Position numbers and translations under genes: made by a program. From the NCBI GenBank assembly GCA_937775265.1, contig CALKBV010000012.1, positions 62,001 through 126,000 on the forward strand: 64,000 nucleotides of DNA, in the 5' to 3' direction. Each line of letters begins with the position of its first letter. The stretch's first letter is position 1. The DNA comes from an uncultured Pseudomonadales bacterium (GTDB lineage: Bacteria > Pseudomonadota > Gammaproteobacteria > Pseudomonadales > Azotimanducaceae). Shown one piece after another: positions 1 through 8,467 of the stretch. The notes under the pieces were generated by a model. The model ran no database searches. It saw nothing but the letters and a program-made list of their open reading frames with translations, and was not told the origin of the DNA.

Positions 1-631
1 CGGCTGTCTCAAAGAGGGACGTTTCAACAGCCTGGTACTGACCGGTTTTCTCTGCCTGCCTTAGTGCTGCAAGAATGGCGCCAGTCATGGCGAGTCCTGT
101 GGTGTGATCGCCTTGTGCAGTTCTGGCCATTGGAACAATACCGTCGTTGCCTTCCCGCATCGCGTCGTACATACCAGAACGCCCGAAAAAGGCCGTTACA
201 TCATATCCCGGTCGCCATGCGTCCGGTCCCTGTGTGCCATATCCAGTCAACGTGGCGTGAACGATCCTGGGGTTCACTTTGCTGAGTGATACCGGGTCCA
301 GGCCAAACTTCTCCTGTCGTTTTGCGAGTAAATTACACATGAAGATTTCAGACTTTGCGCAGAGCTTCTTTACGATCTTCAGCGCGTCATCGTTTGTCAG
401 ATCCAGCAGTATGGATTGTTTACCCCGATTATCAACGTCGAACTGGAAATCATGGTCTTTGATGTCTCCTTCGATCTTGGCCGGACGGCCCATGTCCCTC
501 ATGGGATCGCCTGATAGGGGTTCAATTTTGATCACTTTCGCGCCCAGGTCGGCGAGTATTGCGCCCGCACTTGGTGCGGCCATCCAGTTGTCAATTTCAA
601 TGACGGTAATGTCATCCAGTGGTTTTGTCAC
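1..631 (-). CDS. CaiB/BaiF family III CoA-transferase, partial (3' end outside window)
   Basis: This enzyme family moves CoA between carboxylic acids through an aspartyl-CoA intermediate. The reading frame starts at a GTG at 629-631 with a GGAG element about 9 nt upstream, and runs 210 codons to the window edge without a stop. The N-terminus has the family pattern: an IEIDNWMAAPSAG stretch near residue 12, then LGAKVIKIEP at about 30-38, a DNRGKQS turn at 68-73, and the catalytic-site motif QGDHTTG with the likely nucleophile Asp175. Full-length members are near 400 residues, so about half is visible. The next gene upstream on this strand, a TauD-like dioxygenase, ends 87 nt away. The substrate cannot be told from the sequence. 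Confidence 0.9.
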   Translation of the reverse strand, partial: MTKPLDDITVIEIDNWMAAPSAGAILADLGAKVIKIEPLSGDPMRDMGRPAKIEGDIKDHDFQFDVDNRGKQSILLDLTNDDALKIVKKLCAKSEIFMCNLLAKRQEKFGLDPVSLSKVNPRIVHATLTGYGTQGPDAWRPGYDVTAFFGRSGMYDAMREGNDGIVPMARTAQGDHTTGLAMTGAILAALRQAEKTGQYQAVETSLFETA

Positions 632-718
632 AAGCGAGCTCCGACGATGAAAGGGCGATTCTAACCTTAGTTAGGCTGGTCCTGAATGCCATTCGTTATT
701 CTTATCAGGGGGTAGAAG

Positions 719-1612
719 CTAATCGATTCTACCTTTGGACTTCAGGTGGATGTATAGCTGGCGATCGTGACGGCTGGTAGCGGACAATCTTCCTTCCCGG
801 AGCCATGGTTGCCATTGTGGAGCGCCGTTGCCTTCTACTTGATCGCCGACCACTGTCACGCGCTGAATAATTCGTTCACCTTCAAAGTCGTTAAGTACGA
901 AATGCTGGGTGCATCGATTGTCCCAGATGCCAATGGTGCCAGGCTGCCAATGATAGCGTACGGTGAAACGGGGATGACTGACCCAGCGGGTGAGGTAGCT
1001 CAGTAACATTTCGCTTTCAGTCGAGTTCATCTCGACGATCCGTCGCGTGAAGTGTTCGTTAACGTAGAGCGCCTTCTTTCCCGTTAAAGGGTGGACACGT
1101 ACCACCGGGTGGATGGTCATATCCTCGGGGCGGTTGTGAGGCAGCGCGTCATGCAGTGCTGTCAGGCCACCACACATGGATTTCATCGGATCGGACAGTT
1201 CATCGTAGGCGGCGTAGAGGCTGGTCCATAGCGTATCGCCGCCGGTGTCCGGACATTCGACCATGTGTAATATGGACATCAGCGCTGGTTGTTCCTGGAA
1301 TGTCAGGTCGGTATGCCATTCATCTGCGACCCCCCCTTGACTAGCCTGTAGCTGGAACAACTCGGGCGGAAGGCTGGTGTCACTGCTTAAGTTCGGGTGT
1401 CCTTCAAGATCGCCAAAATGCCTGCCAAAACTGATATGGGCTTCGGCTGTAGGAGATTGATCAGGCAGAAAGATCACCATATGTTCAAGTAGTATTGACT
1501 TGATTGCTTCGATGTCTTCGGCAGAGGCATTGCTGATATCAGGCCCGTGAACTTCTGCACCCAAGGCCCCCGCAAGCCGTCGTACTTGCCAATGGTCAGG
1601 AATATCACTCAT
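719..1612 (-). CDS. TauD/TfdA family 2-oxoglutarate/Fe(II) dioxygenase
   Basis: A 297-residue non-haem iron oxygenase that would couple decarboxylation of 2-oxoglutarate to hydroxylation of a small acid or sulfonate-like substrate. The iron-binding facial triad is visible: His100-x-Asp102 in the context WHTDLTF and the distal His237 in TQHFV. An Arg-rich stretch at about 248-251 (RIIQR) supplies the 2-oxoglutarate carboxylate ligand. Length and order match TauD and TfdA. It lies 46 nt after the RNA methyltransferase gene on the same strand and may be cotranscribed with it and with the CoA-transferase. Family membership is firm. Taurine, 2,4-D or another substrate cannot be separated by eye. 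Confidence 0.9.
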   Translation of the reverse strand: MSDIPDHWQVRRLAGALGAEVHGPDISNASAEDIEAIKSILLEHMVIFLPDQSPTAEAHISFGRHFGDLEGHPNLSSDTSLPPELFQLQASQGGVADEWHTDLTFQEQPALMSILHMVECPDTGGDTLWTSLYAAYDELSDPMKSMCGGLTALHDALPHNRPEDMTIHPVVRVHPLTGKKALYVNEHFTRRIVEMNSTESEMLLSYLTRWVSHPRFTVRYHWQPGTIGIWDNRCTQHFVLNDFEGERIIQRVTVVGDQVEGNGAPQWQPWLREGRLSATSRHDRQLYIHLKSKGRID

Positions 1613-1657
1613 GAAGTTGGCTCTCTTTTCATGTCGTTAGGATAAGGAATTTGGGCT

Positions 1658-2419
1658 TCAGGTGCCATTGAAGGTCGTGCGGAAAGCGACAAGAGTAGCT
1701 GCCATGGCAACATTAATAGATTCAACCCCTGACTCAAGGGGGATGCACGCGAGTTCGTCGCAAAGTGCCAGAACGGGCTCACTGATGCCTGTTGTTTCAT
1801 TACCAAGCACAAAGACGATTTTTTCATTAGCATTCCCGATATCGCCCAGCGAACGGTCCACGCCGCCCGACAGCCCAATCAGTTGATACCCCTTTGATTT
1901 AAGAGACTTCAGCCCCGATTCAATCGTCGGGCAATGGTAGATGCTAGATTTGATCAGTGTGCCAGCGCTTGCCTTGTGCACCAGGGGGTCAATTTTCGCG
2001 CAACCCTTCCTGGGAAGCAGTAACCCGTCCATTGGTGATGCCGCAACGGAGCGGATAATCATCCCCAGGTTCTGGGGATTGGTAACCCCGTCCAGTGCCA
2101 GTATCTGTCCCGCGCTAGCAATGATCTGGTCCACTGACTGGTACTTTGGAGGAGAGATGTCGATAGCGACGCCCTGATCCTGCCGAGCATTTTTAGAGAT
2201 GCGTGAGAGGGCTTCCTTGGGATGAGTAACTATTGCAATATTTCTTTTGTCGGCGAGTTTCCTGATTTGGGTGATCGTGTCGCCCCGCTGATTCGACTCA
2301 GAAAGGTGTAGCCTAAAAATACTGGAATCAGCGTCCAATAGTATTTCCAATACAGGTTTGCGCCCGTAGAGCGTTATCATACTATCAAACATCTTTTTTT
2401 TGTCTTCGTAGTCGGTCAC
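1658..2419 (-). CDS. TrmH/SpoU family RNA 2'-O-methyltransferase
   Basis: A SPOUT-class methyltransferase that would methylate a ribose 2'-hydroxyl in tRNA or rRNA with S-adenosylmethionine. All three knot motifs are present: NPQNLGMIIRSVAA (114-127), VFVLGNETTGIS (202-213) and IPLESGVESINVAMAA (226-241). The N-terminal 90 residues form the usual small RNA-binding domain. The longest frame starts at GTG (2419), but ATG codons at 2392 and 2380 are equally possible starts, and MITLYGRKPVLEIL after the latter is a typical family beginning. It is divergent from the amidohydrolase gene, with 53 nt between the two, so promoters for both must lie there or overlap the starts. The modified nucleotide cannot be assigned. 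Confidence 0.88.
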   Translation of the reverse strand: MTDYEDKKKMFDSMITLYGRKPVLEILLDADSSIFRLHLSESNQRGDTITQIRKLADKRNIAIVTHPKEALSRISKNARQDQGVAIDISPPKYQSVDQIIASAGQILALDGVTNPQNLGMIIRSVAASPMDGLLLPRKGCAKIDPLVHKASAGTLIKSSIYHCPTIESGLKSLKSKGYQLIGLSGGVDRSLGDIGNANEKIVFVLGNETTGISEPVLALCDELACIPLESGVESINVAMAATLVAFRTTFNGT

Positions 2420-2472
2420 AAAAGTCGTCTGGAACAGGGAAAGACAGCAGTTTAACGCAAGGGCAGGAACGA

Positions 2473-4110
2473 ATGACGATTAAAGTCTTTACCGCAAAAA
2501 AAATTATTACGATGAATCCCTCCTGGCCAGATGGAACGGCCGTAGCTGTAAGAGACGGGCGCATACTCGAAGTAGGTTCTATGGAAAGTCTGGGCCCCTG
2601 GCTGGCGCGTGATGAACACGAGATCGTCGATTTTGGTGATGCGATTATCTTACCGGGACTGATTGACCCGCATCTACATCCTGTCATGGCGGCTGTTCTG
2701 CTACCCATGCATTTTGTTACGGCGCTCGAATGGGATCTGCCCTGGCAAACGGTTCCTGCTTGTCCTGACTGGGAGAGTTATCGGCAAAAAATCGCCGAGC
2801 TGGAAGCAGCGATGGTGGGTGATGAACCCTTTTTTACCTGGGGTTACCACGCTTCCTGGCATGGTGATATAAGCCGCGAGCTTCTGGATGAAATATCTAG
2901 TACACGACCGATGGTGGTGTGGCATCGGTCGTTCCACGAGGTTTACCTGAATTCCGCAATGCTTGAATTACTTGAGATTACGCTCGATAGCGTTGGTACA
3001 AGACAACAGATCGATTTCGAGCGTGGCCATTTTTATGAAGTGGGTCTGGGATATGCCATCCAAAAGCTTAACCGATTTATTATGTCTGACGAATGGATCC
3101 GGACAGGCTTGAGCAGACTGAAGCAGATTGTGCATTTAGGCGGACACACGACTGTTGGAGACCTTGCTGTTGGTTTGTTTGATTACGAGCTCGAAAGAGC
3201 GCTCTCTGTCAGCATTCTTGATCAGCCTGAGGTACCTTTCAGAGTGTTAGGCGTGCCTCATGCGGCAACTACATCCCGGCTGAAAGGTGGGCACAAAGAG
3301 GTAGTCGCGCATATCAGCGAGCTTCAGGGGAGTGATACGTCGCGGATTAGGCACGGCAAGCACATCAAAGTGTTCACTGACGGTGCTTTCTTCTCGGAAT
3401 TGGCGATGCTGCAGGCGCCAGGTTATCTCGATGGCCACCATGGTGAATGGCTGATGACACCGGAGGAGTTTGAAGTCACTGTTCGTGAATACTGGCAGGC
3501 TGAGTTCGCGATTCATGTCCATTGTACCGGTGACCTTGGGCTGGAGCTGGCTATTGATACGCTGGAGAACATGCAACGGGAGAAACCCAGGTTCAACCAT
3601 GGCTATACCATAGAACATTTCGGTTTTTCCAACCCGGAACAGGTAGCCCGACTTGGCAAGCTGGGTGCGATGATTTCTGCGAACGTTTATTACCTGTTTG
3701 AGCTGAGCGAACAGTATGCAACACAGAGTGTCGGCTTTGAGCGCGCCTACACGATGTCCAGGCTTGGGACTTCAGTAGCGCATAATATCCCTGTTGCTCT
3801 GCACTCGGATTTTCCCATGGCGCCAGCGACACCGCTAAAAAATGCATGGATAGCCTGTAGCCGTCAGAATGCGGCGGGGAACATTGCGGGCATCGAAGAG
3901 TCAGTTTCGGTGGTGGACGCGCTGCGTGCCATTACGATTGATGCGGCAACGGTTCTTGGTATGCAGGATGAGGTCGGAAGTATTCGCGCCGGTAAGATCG
4001 CGGATTTCACCGTGATAGATCGTGATCCTATTGAAGACGGCGAGGATGCGCTTCGTGAGGCGAATGTCATTGCCACGGTGTTCGAGGGTGAGCTTTTTAT
4101 GCTCGACTAA
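2473..4110 (+). CDS. Amidohydrolase family 3 (YtcJ-like) metal-dependent hydrolase
   Basis: A 545-residue TIM-barrel metal hydrolase of the urease superfamily, most like the YtcJ/D-aminoacylase (amidohydrolase 3) branch. The N-terminal beta-sandwich (VFTAKKIITMNP) leads into the metal motif His67-x-His69 in GLIDPHLHP. Further metal-site elements are IHVHCTGD near residue 350, an IEHFGF histidine, and LHSDFPMAP, where the Asp is the usual catalytic base. The C-terminal DFTVIDRDP segment closes the sandwich domain as in the family. No signal peptide is seen, so it is likely cytoplasmic. It stands alone on the plus strand. The substrate (amide, N-acyl or cyclic imide) is not predictable. Confidence 0.9.
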   Translation: MTIKVFTAKKIITMNPSWPDGTAVAVRDGRILEVGSMESLGPWLARDEHEIVDFGDAIILPGLIDPHLHPVMAAVLLPMHFVTALEWDLPWQTVPACPDWESYRQKIAELEAAMVGDEPFFTWGYHASWHGDISRELLDEISSTRPMVVWHRSFHEVYLNSAMLELLEITLDSVGTRQQIDFERGHFYEVGLGYAIQKLNRFIMSDEWIRTGLSRLKQIVHLGGHTTVGDLAVGLFDYELERALSVSILDQPEVPFRVLGVPHAATTSRLKGGHKEVVAHISELQGSDTSRIRHGKHIKVFTDGAFFSELAMLQAPGYLDGHHGEWLMTPEEFEVTVREYWQAEFAIHVHCTGDLGLELAIDTLENMQREKPRFNHGYTIEHFGFSNPEQVARLGKLGAMISANVYYLFELSEQYATQSVGFERAYTMSRLGTSVAHNIPVALHSDFPMAPATPLKNAWIACSRQNAAGNIAGIEESVSVVDALRAITIDAATVLGMQDEVGSIRAGKIADFTVIDRDPIEDGEDALREANVIATVFEGELFMLD

Positions 4111-4230
4111 TTCGCCCTTGAATCCCACGAATAGTTGTAGGGTCATACTGCAGAAGTGGCGACGTCACTGAATTGGACGTCCCCTGAGGCGCTATCTTTT
4201 GGGTCGAGGGTTTCTGAGTATAAAGAGCGA

Positions 4231-4254
4231 CCTGACCCCGTGAGCGGGATCAGG
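4231..4254 (-). terminator. Hairpin, likely terminator of the glutathione peroxidase transcript
   Basis: A 10-bp inverted repeat (CCTGACCCCG at 4231-4240, CGGGATCAGG at 4245-4254) with a 4-nt loop. Read on the minus strand it pairs completely if one G-U is allowed, and it starts 11 nt after the GPx stop. A short U-rich stretch follows (CTCTTTAT). On the plus strand one pair becomes a C-A mismatch, so it probably serves the minus transcript better. Confidence 0.6.
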
Positions 4255-4265
4255 TAAACCCGTTG

Positions 4266-4742
4266 TTACGCTAATAGCTCATCCAGTTGCTCTGCGATTT
4301 GCTCTGGCGTCACCATCGGTTCAAATCGTGCGAGAACCTTGCCATCCTTGCCGACCAGGAATTTGGTGAAATTCCAGCCGATATCCGGATTGCCGTCAGG
4401 ATTGGCTTTCTCTGACTTAAGTATGTTGTATAAGTCGCAGGCGCCATCTCCGTTCACTTCGACTTTGGAGAACAGTTGGAAATTGCAGTTGTACTTACTT
4501 TTTGCGAACTCAAGAATTTCTTCGTCGCTACCTGGCTCCTGCGCACCGAACTGGTTGCAGGGGAAGCCAAGGACTTTTAGATCGTCTCGATCGTTTTCTA
4601 ATGCACACAGACCTGTGTACTGTCCTGTGAGGCCTCACTGACTGGCGAGGTTTATCACCAGCATTGCCTGATCACGATAGTCTGAAAACGAAACAGACTC
4701 TCCTGTGATGGCGTTCATTTCTAGGTTGTAGATATCAGACAT
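4266..4742 (-). CDS. Selenocysteine-containing glutathione peroxidase (in-frame UGA = Sec36)
   Basis: A 158-residue thiol peroxidase if the UGA at 4635-4637 is read as selenocysteine. Translation from ATG 4742 gives NLASQ-U-GLTGQY, where the UGA falls exactly on the peroxidatic Cys/Sec of the GPx family. The rest of the catalytic tetrad is intact: Gln68 in NQFGAQE, Trp123 and Asn124 in GWNFTKF. Length is normal for a bacterial GPx and there are no other stops or shifts, so this is not a decaying gene. A predicted bacterial SECIS hairpin begins 14 nt after the UGA. The protein would reduce hydroperoxides using glutathione or thioredoxin. A gor gene is present at 42.2 kb. It starts 32 nt after imuB and may share the LexA-controlled transcript. 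A conventional call keeps only the last 63 codons. Confidence 0.9.
4603..4637 (-). promoter_or_regulatory. Predicted bacterial SECIS element in the GPx coding region
   Basis: On the minus strand the UGA (4637-4635) is followed by 14 nt, then a 7-bp stem GTACACA/TGTGTGC (4620-4614 with 4609-4603, one U-G pair) closed by a GGTC loop (4613-4610). The loop starts with G and lies 21 nt after the UGA. A short upper stem, a small loop with G in its first two positions, and a spacing of about 16-37 nt are the usual bacterial SECIS rules. SelB binding is inferred. Confidence 0.78.
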
Positions 4743-4774
4743 GTCGTCTCCGTTAGATGTGGGTCAGTTGTTGC

Positions 4775-6241
4775 TCATGAAAATATACCATGCAGATACC
4801 AGCGAGAGTTATTCAAATGTTGGTAAATCCAGTACAGAGACCCTGTTTGGTGTTTTGCGATGTAATAATCCCGTGCGACTGCATCATTGTCCCACCAGCC
4901 GAAATCGATACGCTCCGGGCCCTGCAAGAGTTCCAGCTTGCCAGACATGCAGGGAATGCCGGCTTCTGTGGATAGAGCCTTCGGGGTTGGCAGCAGGTAA
5001 AGTGGCCGTGCATTAATGTCCTTAGCTTTGCCCTGCCAGTAATCTTTTGCGGCAAGTGTGACAGGTTTCCAGGCTCGTTCAGGTCGGTGATCGTTGGCCA
5101 GGGATAGACCGAAGCAGGCTTGGGGCCCTAGTCTGGCCGTCATCATGTTGACCAACCTGACTGATTTTGCTTCTTCAGCCTTGCTGCGCATCCGGCCATC
5201 TTTTTGCTTAAAGTGGGTTCCATGAAACAGGTCGCCGGAATTAGTCTCTGGTTCAAAGAAGTTCCTTGCCGCGATGCTGATGTTATCGACTTCCGGCATG
5301 TCGTTAACTTTTTCGAGTTGTAGCTGGCTAAGCATCAGGAACATCTGTGCATCATTATCCGGGTTGGCCAGAAAGACAGAGAATTCCCTGGAAGGGTGGC
5401 CTCGATGTGAAAGTTTGACAGTAAACTGGTTTGTCGTCAGTTGACGTTTTATCAGGAATTCCTGGAGTTCACCTAACAGACGCTTCAGTGGAAATGCCAA
5501 TGATTCCAGGTTCGTGACATCTGCCAGGAATGTAATGTCGCTCCGGAACCTTGGCGTACTATCTATATATTTTTGAGGGTCAGGCTTCTCACCAGTGAGC
5601 CTTTGTAGGTAATCGGTAAAGAACACGCCAAACCTTCGATTCAAACCGTCCATGGGTAATTCAAACAGTTGCTTGCAATGACTAATACCCATTTGGTGCA
5701 AGGTATCCTTGATGTTCTCCTCAATTCGCAGGTAATGGACCGGCACTGGCTCCAGTGATTGAACGATCTCTGGTCCGGCACAGGTTTCAGGCAGGCCTGC
5801 TTCTGCAAATAAAAGGGCAGAGAGGGGGGTGCTATTGATGCCCATCAAGACCTCAAAGTCGAGGCTGTTCAGTCCCTCCCTGATAAGTGTTTTCAGGTTA
5901 TCGATCCCTTTGAATAGTTTCAGGCAACCTGAAATATCAAGCAGCAGGCTATGAGGAGGTTTGATCGAAACATTGGGTGTGAACTGGTAGGCCCACTGTG
6001 CGAGATGTGTCAGCTTTTCTAATTCCTTGTCTTCTTCGCGTTCGAAACTGACGACATCTTCGCTGATGGTATAAGCCGTATTCATGCTACTGCCGATCCG
6101 TATGCCGATTCCCTGTGATTGATGGTTCATGGCGACGACCCTCTGCCGGATCGTTACCACAACAGGCTTGGCAACCTGGTGGCGAGCGAATACCTCAACG
6201 GGTAGTTGGGGAAAGTGCAGACATATCCATTGATTACTCAT
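4775..6241 (-). CDS. imuB: ImuB, inactive Y-family polymerase-like mutagenesis protein
   Basis: A 488-residue DinB/UmuC-like protein of the ImuB type, an accessory factor for damage-induced mutagenesis that bridges the beta clamp and an error-prone polymerase. The start WICLHFPQLPVEVF matches the ImuB LHFPQL motif, where the catalytic Asp of true Y-family polymerases is missing. The second catalytic site is replaced by LLLDISGCLKLFKG. The palm and little-finger-like regions follow in order. ImuA is encoded 2 nt upstream on the same strand, and a perfect LexA box precedes imuA. The usual third partner, dnaE2 (imuC), is not downstream. The selenoprotein GPx gene is there instead. Confidence 0.88.
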   Translation of the reverse strand: MSNQWICLHFPQLPVEVFARHQVAKPVVVTIRQRVVAMNHQSQGIGIRIGSSMNTAYTISEDVVSFEREEDKELEKLTHLAQWAYQFTPNVSIKPPHSLLLDISGCLKLFKGIDNLKTLIREGLNSLDFEVLMGINSTPLSALLFAEAGLPETCAGPEIVQSLEPVPVHYLRIEENIKDTLHQMGISHCKQLFELPMDGLNRRFGVFFTDYLQRLTGEKPDPQKYIDSTPRFRSDITFLADVTNLESLAFPLKRLLGELQEFLIKRQLTTNQFTVKLSHRGHPSREFSVFLANPDNDAQMFLMLSQLQLEKVNDMPEVDNISIAARNFFEPETNSGDLFHGTHFKQKDGRMRSKAEEAKSVRLVNMMTARLGPQACFGLSLANDHRPERAWKPVTLAAKDYWQGKAKDINARPLYLLPTPKALSTEAGIPCMSGKLELLQGPERIDFGWWDNDAVARDYYIAKHQTGSLYWIYQHLNNSRWYLHGIFS

Positions 6242-6243
6242 GT

Positions 6244-7014
6244 CTACTGATATTCACGAAGTGTCTGGATGGCGGGCTTTGGAGGGCTGTCAAATGGCTG
6301 TTTTTCCTGGGTTGTCGAAATGTTCTGGTCAACAACCATCTCGCTGAAATCCGGCATAGGACGAAGCAACTGGTCATTGAATGCGATCGTAAATTCCTCG
6401 CTTTCCCATCGCCCCCGGCGTTTTAGTATCTTCACGGCAATAGCGCTGTTGTCTTTAGCTGGTGAATAGCCAGAAAGAGGTCGAAGCCTGAGCCGCAACT
6501 CCGCAGGTGATGCATTTTTTGAAGACTCCTCGGACCGGAACAGTATTCCCCATGAGTATCCATCTTTGCTGGCCAGCTGCAGGCGTCGAATCTGTTTTTC
6601 ATGAATTTTGCCGGGCCAGGCAATAACGGCACTGCAGCTTTGGGATGCTAGTGCCTTTTCCAACACCCAGAGATAATCCTTGGGGGCCCTTGGCTGGCTA
6701 ACGATAACCCGGGTGAGGTCAATGCCTGCCTGGGCTAGTGCAGGTGGGTAGGGGATATAGGGCGGGCTGACAAACAGCACCCATCGATTCTGCTCATGAG
6801 TCATTCGAGCGAGCGCGGGGGCCAGCAGCCTGAGTTCGCCAATACCTGCCCGGTTGTGCAGGAACTCTGTTACGCCATCGACCGGCCATCCTGCACCAGG
6901 TAGTTCCTGATCGAGGTTGGTGAAGCCCGTACTGCAATGCTGTTTGTAATCCGCATTTATACTTGATGCGCGCCACAGGCCTGTTTTTTCAAGCAGACCG
7001 TTGAGCGGAGTCAT
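6244..7014 (-). CDS. imuA: ImuA, RecA-like SOS mutagenesis protein
   Basis: A 256-residue protein related to the RecA/SulA fold, recognised as ImuA by STGFTNLDQELPGAGWPVDGVTEFL-type organisation near residues 29-52 (described, not aligned), the AGIGELRLLAPALA segment where RecA has its P-loop, and the RVIVSQPRAPKDYLWVLEKAL stretch around 110. The Walker A is degenerate, as in the family. It pairs with ImuB, whose gene follows after 2 nt. The ATG at 7012-7014 lacks a strong ribosome binding site. A short overlapping frame ends 23 nt inside the gene and could couple translation. The LexA box lies 130 nt upstream, so SOS induction is likely. Confidence 0.85.
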   Translation of the reverse strand: MTPLNGLLEKTGLWRASSINADYKQHCSTGFTNLDQELPGAGWPVDGVTEFLHNRAGIGELRLLAPALARMTHEQNRWVLFVSPPYIPYPPALAQAGIDLTRVIVSQPRAPKDYLWVLEKALASQSCSAVIAWPGKIHEKQIRRLQLASKDGYSWGILFRSEESSKNASPAELRLRLRPLSGYSPAKDNSAIAVKILKRRGRWESEEFTIAFNDQLLRPMPDFSEMVVDQNISTTQEKQPFDSPPKPAIQTLREYQ

Positions 7015-7123
7015 CAGAAGCTAAAGCCGGTCTAGTTATCGGTTTTTTGTTTAACGCTGTTTTATTTAAAGCGATTTTATCTAAAGATAGTTTGTCTAAA
7101 GCGTTGGGGGGAGCTTCTCCCAT
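6989..7123 (-). CDS. Possible 44-residue leader ORF upstream of and overlapping imuA
   Basis: A short open frame from ATG 7123 to TGA 6989, lying between the LexA box and imuA and overlapping the imuA start by 26 nt in another frame. It encodes a repetitive stretch, roughly four five-residue units of the form (A/S)L(D/N)K(x) at residues 8-27. This explains the repeated TTTAAAGCG-like bases at 7055-7100. Its start has only a weak ribosome binding site. It may be a leader that couples translation to imuA, or chance. I do not recognise the peptide. Confidence 0.25.
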   Translation of the reverse strand: MGEAPPNALDKLSLDKIALNKTALNKKPITRPALASDDSAQRSA

Positions 7124-7143
7124 AATATGTATCCAGCAAAATA

Positions 7144-7163
7144 TGCTGTATATATATACAGTA
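7144..7163 (-). promoter_or_regulatory. LexA (SOS) box upstream of imuAB
   Basis: The bases at 7146-7161 read CTG-TATATATATA-CAG, an exact CTG-N10-CAG palindrome of the gamma/betaproteobacterial LexA type, with the alternating TA core of strong sites. It lies 130 nt upstream of imuA and 21 nt before the possible leader ORF. It is the only perfect LexA box I noticed in the window, and its position fits DNA-damage control of imuA-imuB and perhaps gpx. Confidence 0.88.
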
Positions 7164-7224
7164 GTTTAAAAGCGGGGGCAAGCCTGTGTTGTCGCAAGAA
7201 AGCCGCGCAGGAAAGCCGCTGATG

Positions 7225-8467
7225 CTATTTCGCGTGAAGGACCACGGGCATTTCGACAATCCCGCGGACAAAATTTGATTTTAGGCGCACCACCGGGCCG
7301 GTGATCTCAACCTTTTCAAATCGTTTTACGATTTCTTCCCACACAAGTCTTAATTGCATTTCGGCAAGCCGATTGCCCATACACCGATGTATACCAAAGC
7401 CGAACGAGACGTGATTGCGTGCGCCTGGCCTGTCGATAATAAAGTCGTCGGGTCGATCAATTTTGGTTGAGTCCCGATTACCAGAGACATACCACATGAC
7501 GACTTTGTCTCCTTCACGAATCTGTTGTCCACCCAGCATGACATCCTTGGTGGCTGTTCGGCGCATATGCATCAGCGGTGTCTGGTATCGAATAATTTCG
7601 GAAACCATATTGGGGATCAGGCTGGCATCATTTTTTAGTTTTTGATATTCGGATGGGTTGTCGTTCAGCATCAGCACGCCGCCGGATATTGAGTTCCTGG
7701 TCGTGTCGTTACCACCGACAATAAGCAGTATCAGATTGCCGAGGAACTCCATAGGATCCATTTTTTGGAACGATGGGGAATGTGCCATCAGTGTAATAAA
7801 GTCGAGCTTCCCTTCGGGGGGAGGTGTTAGCACGTTCCTGCCAGATTTCTGTGAAAGCCTCAAGGCACTCCATCAAGGCGGCCTGCCGCTCTTCCGCGGA
7901 TACGCTGTCATCTCCCGCGAGTTCTTCGCTTGATGTCGCCATATCTGACCAGAAAGTGAGTTTTCGTCGGTCCTCAAACGGGAAATCAAACAACGTCGCC
8001 AGCATCTGAGTGGTCAGTTCGATAGAGACCCGGTCGACCCAGTCAAACTCTTCACCGATAGGCAACTCATCCATGATCTCGGCGATACGTTCTCGAATAA
8101 TAGGTTCGAGTTGTGACAGGTTCTGGGGTGAAACGGCAGGCGTGACGGCTTTTCGCTGGTTGTCATGAGTTGGCGGGTCAACCGCAATAAACTGCTTCAC
8201 CGTGAAGTTGGGGTCCTGATCGCCGATCACAATGGTGGGATAGGACGAAAAAGTTTCGTGATCTTTTTCAACAGTCATGATGTCGTCGTAGCGAGTCACG
8301 GACCAGTAGGGGCCGAAGAGGCTGTCTTTACAGAAGTGAACTGGCGCCTCGTTGCGCAGTCGTTCAAACAAGGGCCAATGGTTGTCCGCCTCATAGAGCG
8401 ATGGATTGGCAACGTCGATGTCATCCAGTGGGATAGCGTAAGGATCTTGCTGCAGGACAGAACTCAT
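7225..8467 (-). pseudogene. CYP153-type cytochrome P450 (alkane/fatty-acid terminal hydroxylase), one-base frameshift
   Basis: Two overlapping frames together give a complete 413-residue P450. The N-terminal frame (start ATG 8467) carries FDWVDRVSIELTTQMLATLFDF. The C-terminal frame carries the I-helix GGNDTTRNS, the SEIIRYQTPLMHMRR K-helix region, and the haem-binding FGFGIHRCMGNRLAE with Cys362. These are hallmarks of CYP153, soluble enzymes that hydroxylate the terminal carbon of alkanes or fatty acids. The frames join at a run of six G (7816-7821, plus strand). Removing one G restores the continuous ERANTSPEGKLDFITLM. Everything else is intact, so this may be a sequencing error or a very recent mutation. 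No ferredoxin or ferredoxin reductase partner is adjacent. If the extra base is an error, treat it as a normal CDS. Confidence 0.85.

Noticed and set aside
7816-7821. Programmed ribosomal frameshift in CYP153
   Set aside because: No stimulatory structure or conserved reason for slippage is apparent. A one-base homopolymer error or mutation is simpler.
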